Positions 17,728-28,030 of a stretch of DNA of 64,000 nt are shown piece after piece. The position numbers and the translations under genes were made by a program. The stretch is from Serratia surfactantfaciens (lineage in GTDB: Bacteria; Pseudomonadota; Gammaproteobacteria; Enterobacterales; Enterobacteriaceae): contig NZ_CP016948.1 in NCBI RefSeq assembly GCF_001642805.2, positions 558,001-622,000 of the forward strand, given 5' to 3'. Within the stretch, counting starts at the first letter, position 1, and the number at the start of each line of letters is the position of its first letter. The notes below the pieces were generated by a model, which saw only the letters and a program-made list of their open reading frames with translations, was not told the origin of the DNA and did no database searches.

Positions 17728-18528
17728 TTAAAGACTTTTAACGCTTTCCGCTTCTAACTCGCGGAAGTATTTGACGGTTTTGACTTTCAGCTCCATGGTG
17801 GCCGGTTCGTCGCACACCACCACTGCTTTGGCGTGCAGCTGCAGGCAGCTGATGGTCCACATGTGGTTGATGTTGCCTTCCACTGCGGCTTCCAGCGCCT
17901 GCGCCTTGGCGTGGCCGGTCACCAGGATCATCACTTCTTCCGCGTCCAGCAGCGTGCCCACGCCGACGGTCAGCGCATATTTCGGCACCAGGCTGACGTC
18001 GCCGCCGAAGAAGCGCGAGTTGGCGATGCGGGTGTCTTCGGTCAGCGTTTTGATGCGGGTGCGCGAAGCCAGGGACGAAGCCGGTTCGTTGAACGCGATG
18101 TGGCCGTCGATGCCCACGCCGCCCATGAACAGGTTAATTTTGCCGTAAGACTTGATCTTCTCTTCGTACTGGCGGCACTCGGCGTCGACATCCGCGGCGT
18201 TGCCGTTCAGCAGGTTGATGTTTTCACGAGGAATATCAACGTGGTCAAAGAAGTTGCGGTACATGAAGGTGTGATAGCTTTCCGGGTGTTCCTGCGGCAG
18301 GCCAACGTACTCGTCCATGTTGAAAGTCACAACATGCTTAAAGCTTACTTCACCTGCTTTGTGCATCGCAATCAGATGTTTGTAGGCTTCCAGCGGCGTG
18401 CCGCCGGTAGGCAGGCCGAGCACAAACGGGCGCTCTGCGGTTGGCTTGAATGCGTTGATGCGTTGAACGATATGACGCGCGGCCCATTTGCCGACTTGTG
18501 CGGTATCTTTCAGTGGGATAAGTCTCAT
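17728..18528 (-). CDS. nagB: NagB, glucosamine-6-phosphate deaminase
   Basis: Converts glucosamine-6-P to fructose-6-P and ammonia, feeding glycolysis. It is 266 residues, identical in length to the E. coli allosteric hexamer. Catalytic residues D72 (FNMDEYVG), D141, H143 and E148 ([11 protein letters not shown]) are all present. First gene of nagBACD, divergent from nagE across a 334-bp control region containing NagC-like and CRP sites. Confidence 0.97.
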   Translation of the reverse strand: MRLIPLKDTAQVGKWAARHIVQRINAFKPTAERPFVLGLPTGGTPLEAYKHLIAMHKAGEVSFKHVVTFNMDEYVGLPQEHPESYHTFMYRNFFDHVDIPRENINLLNGNAADVDAECRQYEEKIKSYGKINLFMGGVGIDGHIAFNEPASSLASRTRIKTLTEDTRIANSRFFGGDVSLVPKYALTVGVGTLLDAEEVMILVTGHAKAQALEAAVEGNINHMWTISCLQLHAKAVVVCDEPATMELKVKTVKYFRELEAESVKSL

Positions 18529-18634
18529 CTAACACCTCTTGGGATAAGTAAACTAAAGCTATACTGTACGGGCCTGCGGGAGTCGTAAGCGTAACCCAGC
18601 TTTATGATTCTCGCGTGAATCGTCCGTCCGGTTG

Positions 18635-18655
18635 ATTTTTTGAATGATAAAATAA
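18635..18655. promoter_or_regulatory. candidate NagC operator, nagB side
   Basis: ATTTTTTGAATGATAAAAT has the AT-rich imperfect dyad form of NagC sites. Its centre is about 94 bp, roughly nine helical turns, from the nagE-side site. That geometry allows a repression loop. Confidence 0.5.
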
Positions 18656-18699
18656 GTTTTGTGTGATGGCCAGCAATCTGGGAGGTAAAGACTACTTTT

Positions 18700-18716
18700 T
18701 GGTGATATTTATCACA
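18700..18716. promoter_or_regulatory. CRP site between nagB and nagE
   Basis: GTGA-TATTTA-TCAC followed by A fits the CRP consensus TGTGA-N6-TCACA. It lies between the two NagC-like sites, as in the E. coli divergent nag promoter. Confidence 0.65.
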
Positions 18717-18726
18717 AAAAGGGAGG

Positions 18727-18752
18727 TTTTAATTTGCGATACAAAATAAATT
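18727..18752. promoter_or_regulatory. candidate NagC operator, nagE side
   Basis: TTTTAATTTGCGATACAAAA (18727-18746, continuing into TAAATT) has the GCGATAC centre and AT-rich arms of high-affinity NagC sites. It lies about 110 bp upstream of the nagE start codon. Confidence 0.6.
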
Positions 18753-18862
18753 TTTTACACTCGGCATGAGTGATACGTGCCATGCGTTGTTTCTAAAAAG
18801 GTAGTGAGAGCTCCAAATAAACTACTAATAGGGTCCGTCCGCGGACAACATAGGGGGAAAAG

Positions 18863-20899
18863 GTGAACATTCTTAGTTATTTGCAAAAGGTGGGACGGGC
18901 GCTGATGGTGCCGGTCGCCACGCTGCCCGCCGCCGCCATCTTGATGGGCGTCGGGTACTGGATTGACCCTGTTGGTTGGGGCGGCGACAACGCGCTCGCC
19001 GCTTTCTTCATTAAATCCGGCTCCGCTATCATCGACAACATGTCGGTGCTGTTCGCTATCGGCGTGGCCTACGGCATGTCCAAAGACAAGGACGGCGCCG
19101 CCGCGTTGACCGGCTTCGTCGGCTTCCTGGTGCTGACCACCCTCTGTTCACCGGCCGCCGTGTCGATGATTCAGAAGATCCCGCTGGATCAGGTGCCTGC
19201 CGCGTTCGGCAAAATCCAGAACCAGTTCGTCGGTATTCTGGTGGGTATCATCTCCGCCGAAGTGTACAACCGCTTCAGCGGCGTCGAGCTGCCTAAGGCG
19301 CTGTCGTTCTTCAGCGGCCGCCGCCTGGTGCCGATCCTCATCTCCTTCCTGATGATCCTGGTCGCTTTCATTCTGATGTACATCTGGCCGGTGATCTTCA
19401 ACGGTCTGGTGAACTTCGGTGAACACATCCAGAAAATGGGCTCGGTCGGCGCGGGCATCTATGCCTTCTTCAACCGCCTGCTGATTCCGGTTGGCCTGCA
19501 CCACGCGCTGAACTCGGTGTTCTGGTTCGACGTGGCCGGCATCAACGATATCCCTAACTTCCTCGGCGGCCAGCAGTCGATCGAAGCCGGTAAAGCGGTT
19601 GTCGGCATCACCGGCCGTTATCAGGCGGGCTTCTTCCCAATCATGATGTTCGGTCTGCCGGGTGCGGCGCTGGCCATTTATCACTGCGCGCGTCCTGAGA
19701 ACAAAGCCAAAGTGGCGGGCATCATGCTGGCGGCCGCTTTCGCCGCCTTCTTTACCGGTATCACCGAACCGCTGGAATTCTCCTTCATGTTCGTGGCGCC
19801 GGTGCTGTACGTAATCCACGCCGTGCTGACCGGTATCTCGGTGTTCATCGCTGCCAGCATGCACTGGATCGCCGGTTTCGGCTTCAGCGCCGGGCTGGTG
19901 GATATGGTGTTGTCGTCCCGCAACCCGCTGGCGACCCACTGGTACATGCTGATCCCGCAAGGCCTGGTGTTCTTCGTTATCTACTATGTGGTGTTCCGCT
20001 TCACCATCAATAAGTTCAACCTGATGACCCCGGGCCGCGAACTGGCGGTTGCCGGTGACGAAACCGACGGCTACGACGTCAACGTCGACAGCAACGCCGG
20101 TAAAGACGAGAACGAAACCACCACGCTCGCCCGCCGTTACGTCGGCGCGATCGGCGGTTCCGACAACCTGACCGGCATCGATGCTTGCATCACCCGTCTG
20201 CGCCTGAACGTGAAAGACTCCGCGCTGGTGAATGACGCATTGGCGAAACGCCTCGGCGCATCGGGCGTTATCCGCCTGAACAAGCAAAGCGTGCAAGTGA
20301 TCGTCGGCACGCGTGCCGAACTTATCGCCAGCGCGATGCGCAACGTGATCGCGGCCGGCCCGGTAGCGGCAGCGGCGGCTCCGGCGGCTGCGCCTGCAGC
20401 GGAAGCCAAACCGCAGGCGGTGCCGAACGCGCCGAAAGCCGCGTTTGAAACGCTGGTGGCACCGGTAACCGGTGAAGTGGTGGCGCTCGATCAGGTGCCG
20501 GACGAAGCCTTCGCCAGCAAGGCGGTGGGCGACGGCCTGGCAATTCGCCCGACCGATAGCATCGTCGTGGCGCCGGCTGACGGCACCGTGGTGAAAATCT
20601 TCAACACCAACCACGCATTCTGCCTGGAAACCGACAAGGGCGCCGAGATCGTGGTGCACATGGGGATCGACACCGTCGCGCTGGAAGGCCAGGGCTTCAA
20701 ACGCTTGGTGGAAGAGGGCGCGGAAGTGAAAGCCGGTCAACCGATTCTGGAACTGGATCTGGATTATCTGAACGCCAACGCACGTTCGATGATAAGCCCG
20801 GTGGTGGTCAGCAACTCTGACGACTACGCCGGCCTGGCGGCACTGGCCAGCGGCTCGGTGGTCGCCGGTCAGACCAAGCTGTACGAGATCCAGAAATAA
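18863..20899 (+). CDS. nagE: NagE, GlcNAc-specific PTS EIICBA transporter
   Basis: Imports N-acetylglucosamine and phosphorylates it at C6. It is 678 residues. The EIIC membrane domain spans about 1-385 (TEPLEFSF near 301). EIIB spans about 420-500 with phosphocysteine C442 (IDACITRLR). An Ala/Pro linker (about 500-527) leads to EIIA (about 528-678) with phosphohistidine H599 (EIVVHMGIDTV). The start is GTG with AGGGGG five bases upstream. Divergent from nagB; a strong terminator lies 66 bp downstream. Confidence 0.97.
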   Translation: MNILSYLQKVGRALMVPVATLPAAAILMGVGYWIDPVGWGGDNALAAFFIKSGSAIIDNMSVLFAIGVAYGMSKDKDGAAALTGFVGFLVLTTLCSPAAVSMIQKIPLDQVPAAFGKIQNQFVGILVGIISAEVYNRFSGVELPKALSFFSGRRLVPILISFLMILVAFILMYIWPVIFNGLVNFGEHIQKMGSVGAGIYAFFNRLLIPVGLHHALNSVFWFDVAGINDIPNFLGGQQSIEAGKAVVGITGRYQAGFFPIMMFGLPGAALAIYHCARPENKAKVAGIMLAAAFAAFFTGITEPLEFSFMFVAPVLYVIHAVLTGISVFIAASMHWIAGFGFSAGLVDMVLSSRNPLATHWYMLIPQGLVFFVIYYVVFRFTINKFNLMTPGRELAVAGDETDGYDVNVDSNAGKDENETTTLARRYVGAIGGSDNLTGIDACITRLRLNVKDSALVNDALAKRLGASGVIRLNKQSVQVIVGTRAELIASAMRNVIAAGPVAAAAAPAAAPAAEAKPQAVPNAPKAAFETLVAPVTGEVVALDQVPDEAFASKAVGDGLAIRPTDSIVVAPADGTVVKIFNTNHAFCLETDKGAEIVVHMGIDTVALEGQGFKRLVEEGAEVKAGQPILELDLDYLNANARSMISPVVVSNSDDYAGLAALASGSVVAGQTKLYEIQK

Positions 20900-20964
20900 G
20901 GCTGTTTTTACCTGAGTAGTACCTGGGGCCGGTCACGCATCATGGCGGAGTTTGCCCCGACTTG

Positions 20965-20997
20965 GCGGGAAGAGAGCGATCTCTTCCCGCTTTTTTT
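20965..20997 (+). terminator. nagE terminator
   Basis: Stem GCGGGAAGAGA/TCTCTTCCCGC with loop GCGA is followed by seven T residues. Confidence 0.95.
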
Positions 20998-21139
20998 ATC
21001 CCGTTTCGCCCCACGACGGTGCGCTGCGCGTCGATGGTGCAATGCGCCGCATTTTTCGTGAAACAAACGGTTGTTTCCAGACGTGGCTTGTTGGATCATA
21101 GGCGGTTATGTGTAGCGCTTTGCATTGAGGAACAGTGAA

Positions 21140-22804
21140 ATGAGTGAGGCTGAAGCCCGCCCAACCAATTTTATCCGTCAGATCGTCGATGAAGATCTGG
21201 CGTCGGGGAAACACACGTCGGTTCATACCCGCTTCCCGCCGGAGCCTAACGGCTACCTGCATATCGGTCACGCCAAGTCCATCTGCCTGAACTTCGGCAT
21301 CGCCAAGGACTATCAGGGCCAGTGCAATCTTCGCTTCGATGACACCAACCCGGTGAAAGAAGACATCGAGTTCGTGGAGTCAATCAAGCATGACGTGGAG
21401 TGGCTGGGCTTTGAGTGGAGCGGCAACGTTCGTTACTCCTCAGACTATTTTGATCAGCTGCACCAGTATGCGGTTGAACTGATCACCAAGGGCCTGGCTT
21501 ACGTCGACGAACTGTCGCCGGAGCAGATCCGTGAATATCGCGGCACCCTGACCGCGCCGGGCAAAGACAGCCCGTACCGCGGCCGCAGCGTTGAAGAGAA
21601 CCTGGCGCTGTTCGAGAAGATGCGCAACGGCGAGTTCGCCGAGGGCGCCGCCTGCCTGCGCGCCAAGATCGATATGGCTTCGCCGTTTATCGTGATGCGC
21701 GATCCGGTGCTGTACCGCATCAAGTTCGCCGAACACCACCAGACCGGCAACAAATGGTGCATCTACCCGATGTACGATTTCACCCACTGCATTTCCGATG
21801 CGCTGGAAGGGATCACCCATTCGCTGTGCACCCTGGAATTCCAGGATAACCGCCGTCTGTATGACTGGGTGCTGGATAACATCACCATTCCTTGCCACCC
21901 GCGTCAGTACGAGTTTTCGCGTCTGAACCTCGAATACGCCATCATGTCGAAGCGCAAGCTGCACCAGCTGGTGGCCGAGAAGATCGTCGAAGGCTGGGAT
22001 GACCCGCGCATGCCGACCGTTTCCGGGCTGCGTCGTCGCGGTTATACCGCCGCTTCGATTCGCGAGTTCTGCCTGCGCATCGGCGTGACCAAGCAAGACA
22101 ACAACGTTGAAATGATGGCGCTGGAATCCTGCATTCGCGACGATCTGAACGAAAACGCGCCGCGCGCCATGGCGGTGCTGGATCCGGTGAAAATCGTTAT
22201 CGAGAACATGGGCGACGCGGTGGAAATGGTCACCATGCCAAACCATCCGAACAAGCCGGAAATGGGCAGCCGTGATGTGCCGTTCAGCCGCGAGATCTAT
22301 ATCGATCGCGCCGACTTCCGCGAAGAAGCCAACAAGCAGTACAAGCGTCTGGTGTTGGGCAAGGAAGTGCGTCTGCGCAATGCGTACGTGATCAAGGCCG
22401 AGCGCGTCGAGAAAGACGAAGCGGGCGAGATCACCACCATCTTCTGCAGCTACGATGCGGAAACGCTGAGCAAGGATCCTGCCGACGGCCGCAAGGTGAA
22501 GGGCGTGATCCACTGGGTGTCTGCGGCGCACGCGCTGCCGGCGGAAATTCGCCTGTACGATCGCCTGTTCAGCGTGCCTAACCCGGGCGCGGCGGAGGAT
22601 TTCCTCTCCACCATCAACCCGGAATCGCTGGTGATCAAGCACGGCTTCGTCGAGCCGAGCCTGGCGGCCGCACAGCCGGAGAAGGCCTATCAGTTCGAAC
22701 GTGAAGGCTACTTCTGCGCCGACAGCCGTTACTCTTCGGCCGAACATTTGGTGTTTAACCGCACTGTCGGCCTGCGTGACACCTGGGCGAAAATCGAAGG
22801 CTAA
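21140..22804 (+). CDS. glnS: GlnS, glutaminyl-tRNA synthetase
   Basis: Class I aminoacyl-tRNA synthetase charging tRNA-Gln. It is 554 residues. The HIGH motif is HIGH at 41-44 ([10 protein letters not shown]) and the KMSKS-like motif is MSKRK near residue 268. The C-terminal anticodon-binding beta-barrels follow. The ATG at 21140 has GAGG nine bases upstream; a TTG 15 bp upstream is in frame but unsupported. It sits between nagE and chiP and has its own terminator. Confidence 0.98.
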   Translation: MSEAEARPTNFIRQIVDEDLASGKHTSVHTRFPPEPNGYLHIGHAKSICLNFGIAKDYQGQCNLRFDDTNPVKEDIEFVESIKHDVEWLGFEWSGNVRYSSDYFDQLHQYAVELITKGLAYVDELSPEQIREYRGTLTAPGKDSPYRGRSVEENLALFEKMRNGEFAEGAACLRAKIDMASPFIVMRDPVLYRIKFAEHHQTGNKWCIYPMYDFTHCISDALEGITHSLCTLEFQDNRRLYDWVLDNITIPCHPRQYEFSRLNLEYAIMSKRKLHQLVAEKIVEGWDDPRMPTVSGLRRRGYTAASIREFCLRIGVTKQDNNVEMMALESCIRDDLNENAPRAMAVLDPVKIVIENMGDAVEMVTMPNHPNKPEMGSRDVPFSREIYIDRADFREEANKQYKRLVLGKEVRLRNAYVIKAERVEKDEAGEITTIFCSYDAETLSKDPADGRKVKGVIHWVSAAHALPAEIRLYDRLFSVPNPGAAEDFLSTINPESLVIKHGFVEPSLAAAQPEKAYQFEREGYFCADSRYSSAEHLVFNRTVGLRDTWAKIEG

Positions 22805-22832
22805 TCTTAATCGCCTCGAAAATTAATGTATC

Positions 22833-22857
22833 AGCGCGGCTTAGGCCGCGCTTTTTT
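22833..22857 (+). terminator. glnS terminator
   Basis: Stem AGCGCGGC/GCCGCGCT with loop TTAG is followed by TTTTTT. Confidence 0.92.
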
Positions 22858-22977
22858 ATGCCTGCGATTGAGCAAACAACCCATTCCTCTCCCATTTTCT
22901 GGCGGGCGCTAAATTAATTGCGGCGCGTTAACCAATAAGCTTCTTGATATTGATCTTAATAGTGTTAACTTTTCTTA

Positions 22978-22998
22978 TATATTCGTGATGCGAATTAA
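22978..22998. promoter_or_regulatory. candidate distal NagC operator of chiP
   Basis: ATTCG-TGATG-CGAAT is a palindrome flanked by AT-rich arms. It lies 234 bp upstream of the promoter-proximal site, so looping is possible. Confidence 0.4.
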
Positions 22999-23165
22999 TT
23001 TCATTTAGAGAGCGCTCTCAGATTTTATCTTCTGACTGACGAATTAGCTCAGGCTGAAACCATTAATCGTCTCTGGTTGACCTTATATCTGTGTTTATTC
23101 TGATTTAATTGAATTTTTTATTCGACACCCTCCATGATCACTGGCGTAACAAATTATCACTGATA

Positions 23166-23181
23166 TGTGCTCCTTGTCATA
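23166..23181. promoter_or_regulatory. candidate CRP site of chiP
   Basis: TGTGC-TCCTTG-TCATA matches the CRP half-sites at eight of ten positions. It ends just before the -35 hexamer, as in class II activation. Confidence 0.4.
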
Positions 23182-23183
23182 CT

Positions 23184-23213
23184 TTGACAAATCTTCCGCA
23201 TTTTTCATTTGAT
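23184..23213 (+). promoter_or_regulatory. candidate chiP promoter
   Basis: TTGACA (23184-23189), an 18-bp spacer and TTTGAT (23208-23213). The predicted start near 23220 lies inside the proximal NagC-like palindrome. Confidence 0.5.
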
Positions 23214-23232
23214 AATTCGCGTCGCGAAAAAT
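23212..23232. promoter_or_regulatory. candidate proximal NagC operator of chiP
   Basis: ATAATTCGCG-T-CGCGAAAAAT contains the perfect dyad TTCGCG/CGCGAA with AT-rich flanks, the form of NagC/Mlc sites. It overlaps the predicted chiP start, so binding would block transcription. Confidence 0.55.
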
Positions 23233-23288
23233 AGTCTGTCTGTAGCAATTAGTGCTGTGGGAATAACATCTCGTCGGCAATATTTTTT

Positions 23289-23305
23289 ACCCGTTCGGGT
23301 TTTTT
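23289..23305 (+). terminator. small terminator-like hairpin in the chiP leader
   Basis: ACCCG-TT-CGGGT is followed by a run of T (23300-23305). The stem is short, so this may be a pause or attenuation point and not a full terminator. Confidence 0.3.
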
Positions 23306-23360
23306 ATTGGCAGTCGTGCAGGGCAGTGGTGAACACAGGCGGCTGCAACTTTTAAGTTAA

Positions 23361-23377
23361 GTCAAAGAGGAATTTCA
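23361..23377 (+). promoter_or_regulatory. ChiX sRNA target over the chiP ribosome binding site
   Basis: GUCAAAGAGGAAUUUCA in the mRNA is the exact complement of the seed UGAAAUUCCUCUUUGAC of the enterobacterial ChiX (MicM) sRNA, as I remember it. The segment contains the AGAGGA Shine-Dalgarno and ends three bases before the ATG. Pairing would block initiation, as shown for chiP in Salmonella and E. coli. Confidence 0.75.
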
Positions 23378-23379
23378 AT

Positions 23380-24783
23380 ATGGGTACGCACGGTGCTCAG
23401 CGTAAAACGCTGGCGCTCGCAGTCGCGGGCGCGCTGTTGGGAACAGGGTTTGCCATGGCGCCTGAGGCGAAAGCCGCAGGGTTTATCGATGATTCCACGC
23501 TGACCGGCGGCATCTATTACTGGCAACGTGAGCGCGACCGTAAAGATCTCAATCCGGACAGCAAGGATTACAACCAATACACCACCAATCTGTCGCACTC
23601 TACCGCCAACCTGAGCCTGGATTTCGCCTCGGGCTACGCCTGGGACATGTTCGGCCTGGATGTCGGCGCCTTCACCGCCATCGAACTGGCTGAATCCAGC
23701 GCCAGCGGCCACCCGAACGAGATCGCGTTCTCCTCGAAGAACCGTACCTACGACGAAGACTACTCCGGCGACAAAGGCGGCGTCAGCCTGTACAAAGCCG
23801 CCGCCAAGTTCAAATACGGCCCGGTCTGGGCGCGCGCCGGCTACATTCAGCCGAGCGGCCAAACCCTGCTGGCGCCGCACTGGAGCTTTATGCCGGGCAC
23901 CTATCAGGGCGCCGAGGCCGGCGCCAAGTTCGACTACGGCGATGCCGGTGCGTTGAGCTTCTCCTACATGTGGACCGACAAATACAAAGCGCCGTGGCAT
24001 ATCGAGATGGACGATTTCCGTCAGAACGATAAGAAAACCCGCGTCTCCTACCTGCACTCGCTGGGCGCCAAGTACGATTTCAAAAACGATCTGGTGCTGG
24101 AAGCCGCTTTCGGCCAGGCCCAGGGTTACGTGAATCAGTACTTCACCAAGGCGTCTTACAAATTCGATGTGCTGGGCAACCCGCTGACTACCAGTTACCA
24201 GTTCTACGGTGCGGAAGACCGCATCAGCAACAAGAACGATCCGAACAGCATCTACGACGGCCTGGCCTGGCTGCAGGCCCTGACCTTCGGTTACACCACC
24301 GGTCAGTTCAACTGGCGTCTGGAAGGCACCATGGTCAAGGCGGAAGGCAATCAGGGCTTCTTCCTGCAGCGCATGACCCCGACCTACGCTTCGTCTAACG
24401 GTCGGCTGGACGTGTGGTGGGACAACCGCTCCGACTTTAACGCCAACGGCGAGAAAGCGTTGTACGCCGGCGTGATGTATGACCTCAGCAACTGGAACCT
24501 GCCGGGCATGGCGGTCGGCGGCTCTTATGTCTACGCCTGGGACGCCAAGCCGAGCACCAACCCGATCTACGATCAGAGCCAGCGCCTGAAAGAGAGCGCC
24601 TGGAGCCTGGACGCGATGTACACCATCCAGGAAGGGCGCGCCAAGGGCACGCTGATCAAGCTGCACTACACCCAGTATGACAACCACACCAACATCCCGA
24701 GCTGGGGCGGCGGTTACGGCAACATCTTCCAGGACGAGAAAGACGTCAAGTTCATGGTCATCGCGCCATTCACCATCTTCTGA
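23380..24783 (+). CDS. chiP: ChiP, chitooligosaccharide outer-membrane porin
   Basis: OprD-family outer-membrane porin that admits chitin oligomers to the periplasm. It is 467 residues. The signal peptide runs to about residue 32 ([10 protein letters not shown]), and the mature protein begins [12 protein letters not shown]. Alternating aromatic strands continue to a C-terminal strand ending VIAPFTIF, with the terminal Phe typical of porins. The ATG is set by AGAGGA. First gene of chiP-chiQ-chb, repressed by ChiX pairing and probably by NagC. Confidence 0.95.
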   Translation: MGTHGAQRKTLALAVAGALLGTGFAMAPEAKAAGFIDDSTLTGGIYYWQRERDRKDLNPDSKDYNQYTTNLSHSTANLSLDFASGYAWDMFGLDVGAFTAIELAESSASGHPNEIAFSSKNRTYDEDYSGDKGGVSLYKAAAKFKYGPVWARAGYIQPSGQTLLAPHWSFMPGTYQGAEAGAKFDYGDAGALSFSYMWTDKYKAPWHIEMDDFRQNDKKTRVSYLHSLGAKYDFKNDLVLEAAFGQAQGYVNQYFTKASYKFDVLGNPLTTSYQFYGAEDRISNKNDPNSIYDGLAWLQALTFGYTTGQFNWRLEGTMVKAEGNQGFFLQRMTPTYASSNGRLDVWWDNRSDFNANGEKALYAGVMYDLSNWNLPGMAVGGSYVYAWDAKPSTNPIYDQSQRLKESAWSLDAMYTIQEGRAKGTLIKLHYTQYDNHTNIPSWGGGYGNIFQDEKDVKFMVIAPFTIF

Positions 24784-24829
24784 TGCGTTCCCCGGCCTTG
24801 CGGCCGGGGGCAGTTAAGGGAATTCAACG

Positions 24830-25156
24830 ATGAAAAAAATCATGCTGATGTTGGCGGCCGCCGCGGCCTTGAGCGCCTGCGCGCAACCCGCCGCGCCGCC
24901 GGAAGACGCCAAATTGAAGCAGGCTTACAGCGCCTGCATCAACACCGCCGAAGGTTCGCCGGAGCGTCTGCAGCCCTGCAAGGCGGTGCTGAACGTGTTG
25001 AAACAAGAGAAGCAGCACCAGCAGTTCGCCGCGCAGGAAACGGTGCGGGTGATGGATTATCAGAACTGCATTATGGCGGTGCACAGCGGTAACGGTCAGG
25101 CTTACGACGCCAAGTGCGGCAAGCTGTGGCAAGAAATTCGCGATAACAATAATTAA
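24830..25156 (+). CDS. chiQ: ChiQ, small outer-membrane lipoprotein
   Basis: Lipoprotein of 108 residues co-transcribed with chiP. The lipobox is LSAC with lipidated C17 in ALSACAQPA. Conserved cysteines follow at SACINTA, QPCKA, QNCIM and AKCGKL. No function is established; it is related to E. coli YbfN/ChiQ. It is 46 bp after chiP and 13 bp before chb, with GGGAATT upstream of the ATG. Its position suggests a role in outer-membrane chitin uptake. Confidence 0.92.
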   Translation: MKKIMLMLAAAAALSACAQPAAPPEDAKLKQAYSACINTAEGSPERLQPCKAVLNVLKQEKQHQQFAAQETVRVMDYQNCIMAVHSGNGQAYDAKCGKLWQEIRDNNN

Positions 25157-25169
25157 GAAGGACGAGAAC

Positions 25170-27827
25170 ATGAACGCATTCAAACTGAGCGCGCTTGCCG
25201 CCTTGACGGCAACGATGGGATTCCTGGGCGGCATGGGAAACGCCATGGCCGATCAACAGCTGGTGGATCAACTGAGCCAGCTGAAGCTGAACGTGAAAAT
25301 GCTGGATAACCGCGCCGGCGAAAACGGCGTGGATTGCGCGGCGCTGGGCGCCGACTGGGCCTCTTGCAACCGGGTGTTGTTCACCCTCAGCAACGACGGC
25401 CAGGCTATCGACGGCAAGGACTGGGTCATCTATTTCCACAGCCCGCGCCAGACCCTGCGGGTGGATAACGATCAGTTCAAGATAGCCCACCTCACCGGCG
25501 ATCTGTACAAGCTGGAACCGACCGCCAAATTCAGCGGTTTCCCTGCCGGCAAGGCGGTGGAAATCCCGGTGGTCGCCGAATATTGGCAGCTGTTTAGAAA
25601 TGACTTCCTGCCGCGCTGGTATGCCACGTCCGGCGACGCCAAACCGAAAATGCTGGCGAATACCGACACCGAAAACCTGGACCAGTTCGTGGCGCCGTTC
25701 ACCGGCGATCAGTGGAAGCGCACCAAAGACGACAAAAACATTCTGATGACGCCGGCTTCGCGCTTTGTCAGCAATGCCGAGCTGCAGACGCTGCCCGCCG
25801 GCGCGCTGCGCGGCCAGATCGTGCCGACGCCGATGCAGGTGAAGGTCCACGCGCAGGACGCCGATCTGCGCAAAGGGGTCTCGCCGGATCTGAGCACGCT
25901 GGTCAAGCCGGCGGCGGACGTCGTCAACCAGCGCTTTGCGCTGCTGGGCGTGCCGGTTCAGGCCAACGGCTATCCGATCAAGACCGATATCCAGCCGGGC
26001 AAGTTTAAAGGCGCGATGGCGGTGCCGGGCGCCTATGAGCTGAAGATCGGCAAAAAAGAGGCGCGGGTGATCGGCTTCGATCAGGCCGGGGTATTCTATG
26101 GGTTGCAGTCGATCCTGTCGTTAGTGCCGACCGACGGCAGCGGCAAGATTGCTACATTGGACGCCAGCGACGCGCCGCGCTTCCAGTATCGCGGCATTTT
26201 CCTCGACGTGGCGCGCAACTTCCATAAGAAGGATGCGGTGTTGCGTCTGCTGGATCAGATGGCGGCCTACAAGCTCAACAAATTCCACTTCCACCTGAGT
26301 GATGATGAAGGTTGGCGTATCGAGATCCCCGGTTTGCCTGAGCTGACGGAAGTCGGCGGCCAGCGCTGCCACGATCTGAGCGAAACCACCTGCCTGCTGC
26401 CGCAGTACGGCCAGGGGCCGGATGTCTACGGTGGTTTCTTCAGCCGTCAGGACTATATCGACATCATCAAATACGCCCAGGCGCGCCAGATTGAAGTGAT
26501 CCCTGAGATCGACATGCCGGCGCACGCCCGCGCCGCGGTGGTGTCGATGGAGGCGCGCTATAAAAAGCTGCATGCCGCCGGAAAAGAGCAGGAGGCCAAC
26601 GAATTCCGCCTGGTGGATCCGACTGATACCTCCAATACCACCTCCGTGCAGTTCTTTAACCGCCAGAGTTACCTGAACCCGTGCCTGGATTCTTCCCAGC
26701 GCTTTGTCGACAAGGTGATCGGCGAGATCGCCCAGATGCATAAAGAAGCCGGGCAGCCGATCAAAACCTGGCACTTCGGCGGCGACGAGGCGAAAAACAT
26801 CCGCCTGGGCGCCGGCTATACCGACAAGGCGAAACCGGAGCCGGGTAAAGGCGTCATCGACCAGAGCAACGAAGACAAGCCGTGGGCCAAGTCGCAGGTT
26901 TGCCAGACGATGATCAAAGAAGGCAAGGTGGCCGACATGGAGCACTTACCGAGCTACTTCGGCCAGGAGGTCAGCAAGCTGGTGAAGGCGCACGGCATCG
27001 ACAGAATGCAGGCCTGGCAGGACGGCCTGAAAGACGCCGAGAGCGCGAAGTCGTTCGCCACCTCGCGCGTGGGCGTCAACTTCTGGGATACCTTGTACTG
27101 GGGCGGTTTCGACAGCGTCAACGATTGGGCCAATAAAGGGTATGAAGTGGTGGTCTCCAACCCGGACTACGTCTACATGGACTTCCCTTACGAGGTGAAC
27201 CCGGACGAGCGCGGTTACTACTGGGGCACTCGCTTCAGCGACGAGCGCAAGGTGTTCAGCTTCGCGCCGGACAACATGCCGCAGAACGCGGAAACCTCGG
27301 TCGATCGCGACGGCAACCACTTCAACGCCAAGAGCGACAAGCCGTGGCCGGGAGCCTACGGGTTGTCCGCTCAGCTGTGGAGCGAAACCCAGCGCACCGA
27401 TCCGCAGATGGAATACATGATCTTCCCGCGCGCGCTGTCGGTGGCCGAACGCGCCTGGCACCGCGCCGGTTGGGAGCAGGACTATCGCGCCGGCCGCGAA
27501 TACAAAGGCGGGGAGACCCACTTTGTCGACACCAAGGCGCTGGAGAAAGACTGGCTGCGCTTCGCCAATATCCTGGGCCAGCGTGAACTGGCCAAGCTGG
27601 ACAAAGGTGGCGTCGCTTATCGTCTGCCGGTGCCCGGCGCACGCGTAGCGGGCGGCAAGCTGGAGGCGAATATCGCGCTGCCGGGATTGGGCATCGAGTA
27701 TTCCACCGACGGCGGCAAGCAGTGGCAGCGTTATGACGCCAAGGCCAAGCCGGCGGTATCGGGTGAGGTGCAGGTGCGTTCGGTCAGTCCCGACGGTAAA
27801 CGTTACAGCCGCGCCGAGAAGGTCTAA
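25170..27827 (+). CDS. chb: Chb (Ctb), GH20 chitobiase / beta-N-acetylhexosaminidase
   Basis: Splits chitobiose and short chitooligomers to GlcNAc. It is 885 residues, the size of the structurally studied S. marcescens chitobiase. The signal peptide is residues 1-27 (GNAMA before DQQ). An N-terminal carbohydrate-binding-like domain (about 28-180) and a small alpha/beta domain precede the GH20 barrel (about 336-818). The catalytic pair is D539-E540 ([10 protein letters not shown]). An Ig-like domain ends the protein. It has AAGGACG before the ATG and completes the chiP-chiQ-chb operon. In E. coli this position is empty and chiQ is next to fur. Confidence 0.97.
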   Translation: MNAFKLSALAALTATMGFLGGMGNAMADQQLVDQLSQLKLNVKMLDNRAGENGVDCAALGADWASCNRVLFTLSNDGQAIDGKDWVIYFHSPRQTLRVDNDQFKIAHLTGDLYKLEPTAKFSGFPAGKAVEIPVVAEYWQLFRNDFLPRWYATSGDAKPKMLANTDTENLDQFVAPFTGDQWKRTKDDKNILMTPASRFVSNAELQTLPAGALRGQIVPTPMQVKVHAQDADLRKGVSPDLSTLVKPAADVVNQRFALLGVPVQANGYPIKTDIQPGKFKGAMAVPGAYELKIGKKEARVIGFDQAGVFYGLQSILSLVPTDGSGKIATLDASDAPRFQYRGIFLDVARNFHKKDAVLRLLDQMAAYKLNKFHFHLSDDEGWRIEIPGLPELTEVGGQRCHDLSETTCLLPQYGQGPDVYGGFFSRQDYIDIIKYAQARQIEVIPEIDMPAHARAAVVSMEARYKKLHAAGKEQEANEFRLVDPTDTSNTTSVQFFNRQSYLNPCLDSSQRFVDKVIGEIAQMHKEAGQPIKTWHFGGDEAKNIRLGAGYTDKAKPEPGKGVIDQSNEDKPWAKSQVCQTMIKEGKVADMEHLPSYFGQEVSKLVKAHGIDRMQAWQDGLKDAESAKSFATSRVGVNFWDTLYWGGFDSVNDWANKGYEVVVSNPDYVYMDFPYEVNPDERGYYWGTRFSDERKVFSFAPDNMPQNAETSVDRDGNHFNAKSDKPWPGAYGLSAQLWSETQRTDPQMEYMIFPRALSVAERAWHRAGWEQDYRAGREYKGGETHFVDTKALEKDWLRFANILGQRELAKLDKGGVAYRLPVPGARVAGGKLEANIALPGLGIEYSTDGGKQWQRYDAKAKPAVSGEVQVRSVSPDGKRYSRAEKV

Positions 27828-27983
27828 GCCCGGCGCATCGGCCTGTCGTCATGGCGGCGGGCCGCTTAACGAAGGGGGAATGCGTCCGCCTCTGCGCGTG
27901 TCGGCGTGAAGCGGACGTGAAAGTGAGAGCAGTACGTGGAGTCGCAGTGCCGCTGCAATTGTAGTATTTCATGACATGATCTT

Positions 27984-28009
27984 TCCCCGGCTGGTCCGGG
28001 GATTTTTTT
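27984..28009 (+). terminator. terminator of chiP-chiQ-chb
   Basis: Stem TCCCCGG/CCGGGGA with loop CTGGT is followed by TTTTTTT, 157 bp past the chb stop. Confidence 0.9.
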
Positions 28010-28030
28010 GCTCACCGTTCAGCAAGCATA

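Larger units (their letters stand above)
22858..23379 (+). other. long chiP control region and leader
   Basis: A 522-bp stretch with no convincing gene. It holds two NagC-like palindromes, a CRP-like site, a sigma-70 promoter, a leader of about 160 nt with a small hairpin and T run, and a ChiX-complementary segment over the ribosome binding site. Base composition is AT-rich compared with its neighbours. Confidence 0.8.

Noticed and set aside
19148..20740. 530-codon minus-strand open frame over nagE
   Set aside because: Antisense shadow of a complete PTS gene; His/Asp/Arg-rich with no recognisable domain.
23095..23280. 61-codon minus-strand open frame upstream of chiP
   Set aside because: Overlaps the chiP promoter, CRP-like and NagC-like sites, has no Shine-Dalgarno of note, and no family resemblance.
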